In this document: piece after piece, positions 34,367-42,408 of the stretch | Layout: each line of letters opens with the position of its first letter | Position numbering within the stretch: the first letter of the stretch is position 1 | DNA from: Gp1-AA133 sp963850425 | Lineage (GTDB): Bacteria; Acidobacteriota; Terriglobia; Terriglobales; Acidobacteriaceae | Assembly: GCA_963850425.1 (NCBI GenBank) | Contig: CAWKLF010000003.1 | Location: 364,610 to 428,609 of the forward strand | Reading direction: 5' to 3' | DNA: 64,000 bases | Notes under the pieces: generated by a model | The model's database searches: none | What the model saw: the letters and a program-made list of their open reading frames with translations, nothing else | What the model was told of the DNA's origin: nothing | Position numbers and translations under genes: made by a program

Positions 34367-35712
34367 ACCTCTCTCTCAAATCAGCTGCACTGATACTAAC
34401 TTTGATATTCGCCGCACACGTGTCTGCCGAGACTCTTACCGGCACGGTGAACAATGGGACCACGGGCAAGCCTGGAGCCGGCGACGAGGTCGTGCTTATC
34501 AAGCTGGCGAATGGCATGGAGGAAGCCGCCCGGACGAAGGCCGACGCCAAAGGAAATTTCAAGTTCACTTACGACGACGTGGGGCCGCACCTCATCCGTG
34601 CGATTCATCAAGGCGTTACCTACCACCGGATGGCCCCTCCGGGAACGACTTCGGTCGCGATCGATGTGTTTGACGTGGGCAAGAAAGTGGAGGGCCTCTC
34701 GGTTACGGCGGACGTCATGCGTTTTCAGGTCGAAAACGGTGAACTGGAAGTGGTCCGTCTGTTTGCGGTTAACAACGAGTCGAAGCCACCAAAGACTCAG
34801 ATGAACGACCACAACTTCGAGTTCAATCTGCCCGAAGGCGCAAAAGTAGTGCAGAGCATGGCGAAGACGGCGAATGGAAACCCGCTGAACTCCGCCCCCG
34901 TGCCGCAATCCGAGAAGGGCCGCTATGCGTTTATCTTTCCCTTGCGACCGGGCGAAACCCAGTTCCAAGTACAGTACACCGTGCCGTATTCGGGATCGGC
35001 GAGCATTGATCCCAAGTCTTTGTATGGCATGCAGCACTTTGTCGTGATGATTCCGAAGTCGATGCAATTCGAGCCCGGGCCCGGCGCGCATTTTGATTCA
35101 ATGAACGATCCGCAGCAGGCCGACGCTAATGTGCAGGTTGCGACTGAGACCAAACCAGGCCAACCGCTCAGCTTCAAGATTTCGGGTACCGGGGTATTGG
35201 CATCGAACACCGCTCCGGAAGGAAGCAGCAACGGCGGGGCTATGGGCGGGAATCCCAACGAAGGAAACTCTCGCATCAATAGCGGACCCGGAGGTGGCAT
35301 GGGCCCTCCGATTGACGCTCCCGACCCGCTGCAGAAGTACCGCTGGTGGATTATCGGAGGGTTCGTCCTCGCACTGGTTGGAGGAGCGTTTTACGTGACG
35401 AGCCGGCAGCGCACGGCAATTACCGCAAATGGGACGGGAGCTGAATTCGAAATCCCGGAGAGTGCCCCGGCCGGTCGCGCGTATCGGCCAAATCCAAGTG
35501 CAGCGTCGCGCCCGACTCCGCCGGCGGCAGCACCTTCCACCCCCGCTCCGGCCAGACCTTCGATGCTGCTCGAAGCTTTAAAAGAAGAACTGTTCCAGCT
35601 CGAGATCGAGCATAAGACGGGTAAGATCACCCAGCAGGAGTACGAAAAAGCCAAAGCCGCGCTCGACGGCACACTGGAGCGGGCCATTAAACGCGAAACG
35701 CAGAAGGTCTGA
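34363..35712 (+). CDS. secreted/membrane protein with carboxypeptidase-regulatory-like domain
   Basis: 449 residues. A signal peptide (ALILTLIFAAHVSAET) precedes a domain beginning LTGTVNNGTTGKPGAGDEV, a transthyretin/CNA-B-like fold. A beta-rich middle follows, then a Gly/Asn-rich linker, one TM (WWIIGGFVLALVGGAFYV), a Pro/Ala-rich region and a C-terminal SHOCT-like helix pair (LFQLEIEHKTGKITQQEYEK). It is the last gene of the ccm operon; a strong terminator follows at 35,763-35,800. The same gene order recurs in Acidobacteriota, by my recollection. Its role in haem attachment is unknown. Confidence 0.75.
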   Translation: MNLSLKSAALILTLIFAAHVSAETLTGTVNNGTTGKPGAGDEVVLIKLANGMEEAARTKADAKGNFKFTYDDVGPHLIRAIHQGVTYHRMAPPGTTSVAIDVFDVGKKVEGLSVTADVMRFQVENGELEVVRLFAVNNESKPPKTQMNDHNFEFNLPEGAKVVQSMAKTANGNPLNSAPVPQSEKGRYAFIFPLRPGETQFQVQYTVPYSGSASIDPKSLYGMQHFVVMIPKSMQFEPGPGAHFDSMNDPQQADANVQVATETKPGQPLSFKISGTGVLASNTAPEGSSNGGAMGGNPNEGNSRINSGPGGGMGPPIDAPDPLQKYRWWIIGGFVLALVGGAFYVTSRQRTAITANGTGAEFEIPESAPAGRAYRPNPSAASRPTPPAAAPSTPAPARPSMLLEALKEELFQLEIEHKTGKITQQEYEKAKAALDGTLERAIKRETQKV

Positions 35713-35762
35713 AGCCGCATCGCGCTGACGCTCACCGTAGATTCATTTTAGAAACAGATCGG

Positions 35763-35800
35763 CACCGAGAAAACCCAGTTGGGTTCTCGGTGTGTCTTTT
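35763..35800 (+). terminator. intrinsic terminator after the ccm operon
   Basis: CACCGAG-AA-AACCC pairs with GGGTT-CTCGGTG (12 pairs around a 2-base bulge), followed by TGTGTCTTTT. It lies 50 bp after the last stop of the operon, on the plus strand. Confidence 0.75.
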
Positions 35801-36021
35801 CGAATGAAGCGGGCGATGCCCCTAAGCGGCTTTGCCTGCTATTTTCTCGGGCGGTTTCGCGCTTGCTAATCCCTTCGGCGTGCGCCATTCTATTTGCGCC
35901 AAACAAGGTTATTGATTCCATTGCGCTTACAGGCTTACAAGAGGTTGCTCGCGAATGTAGTGGAACGCGCCAGCATCGCCGCAACTTTTGCGACATCCAA
36001 TCAGCAACAGGGATAAACACT

Positions 36022-36873
36022 ATGGGAAATACCTTTAAGACCGCTTTCCTTCTTACTGGCCTGACATTGTTGTTGATGGGAATCGGCAGCTACTTCGGTG
36101 GTCAACGAGGAATGCTCACCGCCTTCATGATTGCGGGCGTGATGAACTTCGTCTCCTACTTCTTTTCCGACAAAATTGCGCTGGCTACGTATCGCGCGCA
36201 AGCCGTGACACGGGAGCAATTACCGCGCGTTTACCAGGTCGTCGAGCGGCTCACGCAGAAGGCCGGCCTGCCCATGCCAAAGATCTACGTTATTCCCGCG
36301 GAGTCTCCGAATGCTTTTGCGACTGGCCGGAACCCGCATCATGCTTCGGTGGCGGTAACGCAGGGCATCCTGAATTTGTTGAATGACGAGGAATTGGAAG
36401 GCGTGCTGGCGCATGAACTGGGACACGTCAACAATCGCGACATCCTGATCAGTTCGATCGCGGCCACGCTGGCGGGCGCCATCACCTATGCATCGCGATT
36501 TGCCATGTTCTTTGGCGGAGGGGATCGCGAAGAGCGGCGCGGCGGTGGACTGGCTGCGCTGGCCATGATGATTCTGGCACCTTTAGCAGCCATGTTGATT
36601 CAACTGGCAGTGTCGCGGTCGCGTGAGTACCAGGCCGACGAAACTGGAGCGCACCTGACGGGAAATCCTTATGCACTGGCGAGCGCGCTGGGCAAGCTCG
36701 ATGCTTATTCCAGAAGGCTTCCGATGCAGGCCAGTCCGTCGACCGCCCACCTGTTCATTGTTCAGCCACTGCTGGGGGTTAATGTCGGGAGCTTGTTTTC
36801 GACGCACCCGCCGATAGCGAAACGCATCGAGCGGCTCACTGGACGGCCGTCGGAGTTCCGACAAGTGGGGTAA
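36022..36873 (+). CDS. htpX: HtpX-like zinc metalloprotease
   Basis: 283 residues from ATG 36,022; an upstream in-frame extension to 35,779 has atypical composition and overlaps the terminator. Two N-terminal TMs (AFLLTGLTLLLMGIGSYF, AFMIAGVMNFVSYFF), the zinc site LAHELGHVNNRD (131-135), two more TM or membrane-associated helices, and the third ligand in SRSREYQADETGAHLTG. HtpX degrades misfolded membrane proteins in the inner membrane. The length matches the family (~285-295). The 309 bp before it hold only the terminator and unassigned DNA. Confidence 0.95.
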   Translation: MGNTFKTAFLLTGLTLLLMGIGSYFGGQRGMLTAFMIAGVMNFVSYFFSDKIALATYRAQAVTREQLPRVYQVVERLTQKAGLPMPKIYVIPAESPNAFATGRNPHHASVAVTQGILNLLNDEELEGVLAHELGHVNNRDILISSIAATLAGAITYASRFAMFFGGGDREERRGGGLAALAMMILAPLAAMLIQLAVSRSREYQADETGAHLTGNPYALASALGKLDAYSRRLPMQASPSTAHLFIVQPLLGVNVGSLFSTHPPIAKRIERLTGRPSEFRQVG

Positions 36874-36881
36874 AGACATTA

Positions 36882-36950
36882 ACCACAGAGGACACGGAGG
36901 AGCACAGAGATTTCGATCCTCAGCGAACCTTTGTGCCCTCTGTGGTTCAC
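36882..36950. repeat. inverted pair of the CACAGAG repeat after htpX
   Basis: TTAACCACAGAGGACACGGA and, ~45 bp on, GCCCTCTGTGGTTCAC form an imperfect inverted repeat able to fold as a hairpin. The following 37,010-37,045 contains the 'cagctaccagccacgagcca' low-complexity string. Confidence 0.6.
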
Positions 36951-37091
36951 AAGCATTTCTGGGAAGTACTGCACGCAAGAAACCCATGCATTTCCGTTCT
37001 CAAGCTGTGGCCATCAGCTACCAGCCACGAGCCACCAGCTGACTTTGGTAACAGCTTTTGCTGCGTCTTGCATAGTAAAATCGCCTTTCGC

Positions 37092-38051
37092 ATGTCTCCG
37101 GAAACTGCAACTGCCGTCACGCATCGCGCCGCCCAACTGGAAACCACACTTCGCAAGGTGATTCGCGGCAAGGATGATGTCATTCGCCTGGCTCTGGTTT
37201 CCGTTTTTGCCCGCGGCCATCTTCTCATTGAAGGCGTTCCGGGAGTTGGCAAGACGACGCTGGGCCAGGCACTGGCGCGCGCCCTGGACTGCAGCTTTCA
37301 GCGGGTGCAATTTACGAGCGACATGCTGCCCTCCGACGTGCTGGGCATCTCGATGTACTCGGCCATCGAGCAGCAGTTCGAATTCAAGCGCGGCCCGGTA
37401 TTCACCAATATTCTGCTGGCTGACGAGATCAACCGCACTACGCCAAAGACACAGTCGGCGCTGCTGGAAGCAATGAACGACGGCCAGGTCACGATCGACG
37501 TGCATTCTTATCCTCTGCCCCAGCCATTCCTGGTTCTGGCCACGCAGAATCCCGTCGAGCACCACGGCACGTACCCGCTGCCGGAATCGCAGCTCGACCG
37601 TTTCCTGATGCGGGTGCATATGGGATATCCGGATGCCGATGCCGAGCGCGAAATTTTGCGTTCCGCCGCAGGGGCTGCGCAGCTCGATACGCTCAAGCCT
37701 GTCTTGAGCGGGGCGGATGTTCTTGAAATGCAGGAAGCCGTCACCAAGGTTCGCGTCGACGACTCCCTGGTCAGCTATGCCCTGGCTATCGTCCGCAAGA
37801 CTCGGGAATCGGAGTTTCTTTCGTTGGGCGTTTCGCCTCGAGGATCGCAAATGCTTTACCGCGCGGCCCAAGCCATGGCCTTCCTGGAAGGGCGCACTTA
37901 CTGCATTCCGGAGGACGTCAAGCCCTTGGTGGTTCCTGTCTTTGCGCACCGTGTGGTGGTCAGCGGTTCCTACTCTTCTACGCTTAAGAAGTCCGATCAA
38001 GCCGAGCAGGTGATGCGCGAGATTGCGGAGTGCGTGGCTGTTCCGGTGTAA
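37092..38051 (+). CDS. MoxR-family AAA+ ATPase
   Basis: 319 residues from ATG 37,092. Walker A IEGVPGVGKTTLGQALA, Walker B ILLADEINRTTPKTQSALLE, and the MoxR-typical ATQNPVEHHGTYPLPESQLD with sensor and Arg-finger residues. MoxR ATPases act as chaperones in assembling multi-subunit complexes and usually sit beside DUF58 and VWA genes. Here neither is adjacent, although a VWFA protein gene occurs 4 kb downstream on the other strand. The longer upstream frame is repeat DNA. Confidence 0.92.
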   Translation: MSPETATAVTHRAAQLETTLRKVIRGKDDVIRLALVSVFARGHLLIEGVPGVGKTTLGQALARALDCSFQRVQFTSDMLPSDVLGISMYSAIEQQFEFKRGPVFTNILLADEINRTTPKTQSALLEAMNDGQVTIDVHSYPLPQPFLVLATQNPVEHHGTYPLPESQLDRFLMRVHMGYPDADAEREILRSAAGAAQLDTLKPVLSGADVLEMQEAVTKVRVDDSLVSYALAIVRKTRESEFLSLGVSPRGSQMLYRAAQAMAFLEGRTYCIPEDVKPLVVPVFAHRVVVSGSYSSTLKKSDQAEQVMREIAECVAVPV

Positions 38052-38210
38052 GAGACAGTGCCCAATTTTCCAGTTTTACCTTCCCATCATGCAGCGGTGA
38101 TACGAAAACCACTTGGTCCGGTATTTTTCTAATACTCCTTGTTGCAAACAGGGCGAGCAACCAATAGTCTGTGGGCGCTCCTGCCTGCTGACGGAGCATA
38201 AAATTTCCTT

Positions 38211-38687
38211 ATGTCCATTCTCCGCTTCCTCCTGTTTCTGTCTCTCACCGTCTGGATCGGTGGGATTATCTTTCTTTCTTTCGTGGAGGCTCCCACCGCA
38301 TTCCACGTTCTGCCGTCGCGCCACATGGCGGGCACCGTCGTGGGACACTCGCTGGGAATCCTGCACTGGATGGGCCTTTTCGCCGGAGTCGTGTTTCTGG
38401 GTAGTTCCCTGTTGCTATCCAGCCTCACGACGGGTTCGGCGCAGCCTCTCGCTGCCCGACACGTTTTGATCTTTCTGATGCTGTTGCTGACTGTCGTCTC
38501 ACAATTTGGTATCTCTCCGAAAATGGCTGCACTGCGCGCTCAGTTTGGCGACATCGATACGGTGCCCGCGACCGATCCTGGCCGCGTGCAGTTCGACGCG
38601 TTGCATGTGTGGTCGGTGCGGTTGGAAGTGGCGGTACTCGCTCTGGGAATCGGCGCGCTGTTCTGCACGGCGCGGCAAATCCCCTGA
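38211..38687 (+). CDS. DUF4149 membrane protein
   Basis: 158 residues with four predicted TM helices: ILRFLLFLSLTVWIGGIIFL, GILHWMGLFAGVVFLGSSLL, HVLIFLMLLLTVVSQFGI and LEVAVLALGIGALF. The first helix with WIGGIIFLSFVEAP and the loop FGDIDTVPATDPGRVQFDAL match the DUF4149/TMEM205-like family of unknown function. It stands alone between moxR and ychF. Confidence 0.8.
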   Translation: MSILRFLLFLSLTVWIGGIIFLSFVEAPTAFHVLPSRHMAGTVVGHSLGILHWMGLFAGVVFLGSSLLLSSLTTGSAQPLAARHVLIFLMLLLTVVSQFGISPKMAALRAQFGDIDTVPATDPGRVQFDALHVWSVRLEVAVLALGIGALFCTARQIP

Positions 38688-38932
38688 CCGACAATTCTCG
38701 CGCAAAGCCTGTAACCGCCAAGATCGCGAAGAAATACCGCCGAAGAGCGCTAAGCAAGAGCCCAGCCCTGTTTTCTTTCACCTGCGATTTTCTCTGCCTG
38801 TCCCTGGCGATGTTCGCGCTTAAAAGCTCTTCTCTCACTGTGCTATTGGGTGTCGGTAGCCCAGTCATTTATTCTGTACTGTTTGTAATCCCTACGCCGT
38901 CTCAGTGACAACTGACGGCTGAGAGCTAATTC

Positions 38933-40018
38933 ATGAAATCCGGCATCATCGGCCTGCCCCAGGTAGGCAAGACATCTCTGTTCCGCATGCTCACCAAGGC
39001 GGTGCTTTCAGCCCATGCCTTGGCGAACCCGCGCGAGGCGCATATTGGCGTGGCCAAGGTTCCGGACGCCCGCCTTGATAAATTGGCCGCTCTCTACAAC
39101 CCCAAGAAGCTGACCCACGCCTCGATCGAGTATGTGGACGTGGGGGCGGTGGGCGAGGAGGCTTTGAAGGAGACTGCCTATATCGGCCATCTACGGCAGG
39201 TCGATGCGCTTGTCCACGTGCTGCGCGCTTTTGAAGACGACTCGATCGCGCACGTGGGGCCTATCGATCCGCTGCGGGACATCAAGAACGTGGAATTCGA
39301 TCTCATGGTCAGCGATCTCGGCCAGATCGAAAAGCGGCTCGAGCGGCTGGTTAAGGATCTCAAGAAGATGCGGTCGCCCGAACTTGAGAAGGAAAACGAG
39401 TTGCTCATTAAGGCGAAGGCACATCTGGAAACCGAGAAACCCCTGCGCGAAATGGAAATGACGCCGGAAGACAAAAAGCGCATTCGCGGATTCATGTTCC
39501 TCAGCGAGAAACCGATTCTGTACGTGCTGAACGTGAGCGAGACCCAGGAACTTGGGAAGGCCCTCGACGGTGCCATATCGAAGTACAACCTTGCGGAGGT
39601 TTCCTCCCGACCGAGCGCCGGCGCGACGGCGGTCTGTGCGAAAGTGGAAGCCGAACTTGCCGAGATGAGCGACGAGGACGCGGCTGAATTCCTATCCAGT
39701 TACGAGCTGACTGAAAGCGGCCTGGTGCGACTCATTCGCCAGACGTACCATCTGCTCGGCCTGATCTCGTTTTTGACGGCGGGCGAAGATGAGTGCCGCG
39801 CCTGGACAATTCCGGTTCACACGCGGGCCGTGGAAGCAGCCGGAGCCATCCACTCTGACCTGGAAAAGCACTTCATCCGCGCCGAGACCATTCGCTGGGA
39901 TCAATTGCTGGAAGCCGGGTCCGAGGCGAACGCCCGCGCCAAAGGCCTGCTCCGACTCGAAGGAAAGGATTACATCGTGCAGGATGGGGATGTGATGCAT
40001 ATCCGCCACAGCGGATAA
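38933..40018 (+). CDS. ychF: redox/ribosome-associated GTPase YchF (Obg family)
   Basis: 361 residues. P-loop GLPQVGKTSLFRML (6-19), G3 region VDVGAVGEEAL, a long coiled-coil insertion (QIEKRLERLVKDLKKMRSPE), NVSE as the altered G4 that gives ATP rather than GTP preference in YchF/OLA1, and a C-terminal TGS domain (GKDYIVQDGDVMHIRH). YchF binds ribosomes and affects oxidative stress responses. The G3 Gln of classic GTPases is not conserved, as expected. Preceded by a short 'gtgacaactgacggctgaga' repeat-like string. Confidence 0.93.
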   Translation: MKSGIIGLPQVGKTSLFRMLTKAVLSAHALANPREAHIGVAKVPDARLDKLAALYNPKKLTHASIEYVDVGAVGEEALKETAYIGHLRQVDALVHVLRAFEDDSIAHVGPIDPLRDIKNVEFDLMVSDLGQIEKRLERLVKDLKKMRSPELEKENELLIKAKAHLETEKPLREMEMTPEDKKRIRGFMFLSEKPILYVLNVSETQELGKALDGAISKYNLAEVSSRPSAGATAVCAKVEAELAEMSDEDAAEFLSSYELTESGLVRLIRQTYHLLGLISFLTAGEDECRAWTIPVHTRAVEAAGAIHSDLEKHFIRAETIRWDQLLEAGSEANARAKGLLRLEGKDYIVQDGDVMHIRHSG

Positions 40019-40042
40019 GAACTGCTATCATCGCGCGAACCA

Positions 40043-40774
40043 ATGAGCCCCATCCCCACTGCAATCCTGCTTGGCCTTACGGCGGCGGCTGCCAATGTTT
40101 TTGGCGGCGCCATCATTGTGCAGCGGAACTGGGAACGGCGTTACCTGAAGTATTTCGTTGCGCTGGGTGCGGGGTTCATGTTGTCGACTGCGCTGGTTGA
40201 GGTGGTGCCCACCAGTCTGCAACTCGGCGGACGGTACGCTGCATTTCTTATCCTGCTCGGCTACCTGATCATTCACTTCTTCGAGCACACCGTGACGCCG
40301 CATTTCCATTTTGGCGAAGAGACGCATGAGGACGAATTCCTGCGTCCCCACAAGAGCTTCTCAGTATTGGTCGGTTTGCTGATTCACACATTCTTCGATG
40401 GCATCGCCATCGCCGCCGGATTTCTGGTCTCTCCCTGGCTGGGATGGATCATTTTCCTCGCCGTGTTCCTGCACAAGATTCCGGAGGGCTTCACGGTGGC
40501 CTCGGTCATGCTGGCGAGCGGCCGAAGCCGTAGCTTTGCCTGGGGCGCGTCGGTTTTGCTGGGCGCCGCCACGCTTGCCGGTGTTTTGACGATGGCCGTT
40601 TTGCGCCATCAGGTGAACGAGGGTTTGCCGCTGGCGGCGGGAGTGACGATTTATGTGGCTGCGTCGGATCTGATTCCCGAGGTTAACAAAGAGCCGGGCG
40701 TTCGGATGGCCCTGGTGGTCTTTTTAGGAGTGGCTTGCTTGTTCGTGCTGGATTATTTCTTTCGTGCGCATTAA
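40043..40774 (+). CDS. ZIP-family divalent metal transporter
   Basis: 243 residues with about eight TM helices. TM4-5 carry the metal-binding motif HTFFDGIAIAAGF, followed by FLHKIPEGFTVASVML. The HFFEHTVTPHFHFGEETHED loop is His/Asp/Glu-rich, typical of ZIP transporters. It probably imports Zn or Fe across the inner membrane. It begins 25 bp after ychF and may be co-transcribed. A repeat-rich gap follows, then the convergent VWFA gene. Confidence 0.88.
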   Translation: MSPIPTAILLGLTAAAANVFGGAIIVQRNWERRYLKYFVALGAGFMLSTALVEVVPTSLQLGGRYAAFLILLGYLIIHFFEHTVTPHFHFGEETHEDEFLRPHKSFSVLVGLLIHTFFDGIAIAAGFLVSPWLGWIIFLAVFLHKIPEGFTVASVMLASGRSRSFAWGASVLLGAATLAGVLTMAVLRHQVNEGLPLAAGVTIYVAASDLIPEVNKEPGVRMALVVFLGVACLFVLDYFFRAH

Positions 40775-40847
40775 AGCAGGTCACGCGCACTATCATCCAT
40801 TTGCATTTGAAGGCGCCTATACTCGCCGCCGAAAAAGCAGGTCCTTC

Positions 40848-41015
40848 GCTCCGCTCAGGATGACAAGCTATTTGCTCAGGATGACAAACTACTCGCTCGG
40901 AATGACAAGCTATAGGATGACCGTTCCTGCAAAACGTCCCTCATGCATCACGTGCGACCTGTCACCCCTGACCCGTCACCCCTGACCTGTCACCCATCCC
41001 TGCGACCTGTCGCCT
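40848..41015. repeat. inverted copies of the TGTCAT repeat and 'cctgtcacc' low-complexity tract
   Basis: GGTCCTTCGCTCCGCTCAGG and three degenerate follow-on units (TCAGGATGACAA, TCAGGATGACAA, TCGGAATGACAA) form a tandem cluster of the minus-strand form of the dispersed repeat. Then 40,965-41,015 is an irregular tandem of GACCTGTCACCCCTGACC type. Both lie in the gap between convergent ZIP and VWFA genes. Confidence 0.7.
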
Positions 41016-41022
41016 GCTCTTC

Positions 41023-42201
41023 CTACTCCACCTGGTGCTTTGCCGTATATCCGTCGCGTGCGTAAATCTGGAATTTGACGTCCTTGCCCTTCTGGTCTTT
41101 CACTTTCAGCGGGCCACCGTCGGGAGCCACCAGTTCCACTTTCAGCTTGCGGTAGCTTCCATCCAGTTTGGGATTGGTCGGGTGGTAAGCGATGGTGTAC
41201 TGGTTGCGGATGTCGCTGCCGATGTCGTGGAAAATTTCCGGCAGTTCTCCGTCAAACCTCGGGAAGTAGGCCCGGCCGCCGGTCATGTGGGCGAAGGTAT
41301 TCATCTGGTTGTCGGCCTGCAGCCAATCGGTCGTGATCAACCCCCCGCCCGTGCCCATTCTGGCTTCCATCATTTCACGAAGGGCGCGGCCGATGCTCAC
41401 TGCGTAGATCGTGACGTTCTGGGTGGTCTTCAGTTTCTTAAGAATCTGGTCGAGGTTGAGCTTGCTGAACGTGTCTTTTCCCGTCGAGACCAGGATGATG
41501 TACTTCCGTCCCTCCAAATTCTCGATCCGGTCAATGGTGTCATAGAGCGCGTCGAAAAGATTGCGCTCGGAAAAACCGGGAATACGCAGTGTGTTCAGTG
41601 CTCCGAGAACCGCCCGTTTGTCCTGCGTGAAGTCGGTCAGAATCTGCGGCTTCATGTCGTAAGAGACGACCGCGATCCAGTCCTCCGGCTTCAGCGTCGC
41701 CGCGAAGTTGTATGACGCGTTGAGCGCCTCATACATGTAGTTGTAATTCGTCGACGCATACTCCACCAGCAGAACGGCGGTGATGGGGGCGGCGGATTGA
41801 TTGAAGTTGGAAATCGTTTGGGGCTGGCCGTCTTCCAAAATCTTGAAATTGTCTTTCTTCAGGTTGGGAATGAACTGCCCATCTTTCGTGGTCACCAGCA
41901 CGTCGAGATTCACCAGCGGCACATCGACCTTGATGGAGTAGTCCGGCATCCCTTCGATTTTCTTCGGCTTCTCGGGGGGAGGGGGCGGCGGAGGCTCGTC
42001 CTTCTTTTTTGGGATCGCGTATGGACCTACGTCTCCCCCCGGGCCACCGGCACCGGCAGGGGCATCCTGACGGTTTGGATTCTGCGAGCTTGGCGTCGAG
42101 GGCTGCTGCGGAGGGTCCTGTGCGCGAATTCCCGCCGCGCCGTATCCAAAAACAAGTAACACGATTGACAGCAGTAGCTTACGAGGAGAACAGTTGCCCA
42201 T
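41023..42201 (-). CDS. VWFA-related acidobacterial domain protein
   Basis: 392 residues from ATG 42,201, whose product has a clear signal peptide (LLLSIVLLVFGYGAAGIRAQ). A Pro/Gln/Gly-rich linker follows, then a VWA-like domain. The MIDAS position reads VLLVEYASTN, not the DxSxS metal-binding motif, so metal binding is doubtful. The family (TIGR03436-type) is expanded in Acidobacteriota, with secreted proteins of unknown role. It is divergent from the S55 protein. The longer start at 42,255 would place charged residues before the signal. Confidence 0.82.
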   Translation of the reverse strand: MGNCSPRKLLLSIVLLVFGYGAAGIRAQDPPQQPSTPSSQNPNRQDAPAGAGGPGGDVGPYAIPKKKDEPPPPPPPEKPKKIEGMPDYSIKVDVPLVNLDVLVTTKDGQFIPNLKKDNFKILEDGQPQTISNFNQSAAPITAVLLVEYASTNYNYMYEALNASYNFAATLKPEDWIAVVSYDMKPQILTDFTQDKRAVLGALNTLRIPGFSERNLFDALYDTIDRIENLEGRKYIILVSTGKDTFSKLNLDQILKKLKTTQNVTIYAVSIGRALREMMEARMGTGGGLITTDWLQADNQMNTFAHMTGGRAYFPRFDGELPEIFHDIGSDIRNQYTIAYHPTNPKLDGSYRKLKVELVAPDGGPLKVKDQKGKDVKFQIYARDGYTAKHQVE

Positions 42202-42408
42202 AAGATCCTCAACACGCCGTGCGATAGTGGCACGAAAGTAACATTTGATCGCCAAATTCTTGATGTTAGTATAGACGCACAGCTTCGCGATTGGGATGTT
42301 TTGCTAGGTCCTGAGGTTCACCTGCTCCCGGCAACTACTCGCTATCGTTCGGAGTCTAATGTTAAGTGAGGGGCCATGTGTTGGCAGGCTCTTCGGGGCA
42401 AAAAGTTA

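Noticed and set aside
40960..41015. Tandem 'cctgtcacccctgacc' units as a possible CRISPR array
   Set aside because: Units are irregular, short and without unique spacers of constant length; no cas genes in the window.
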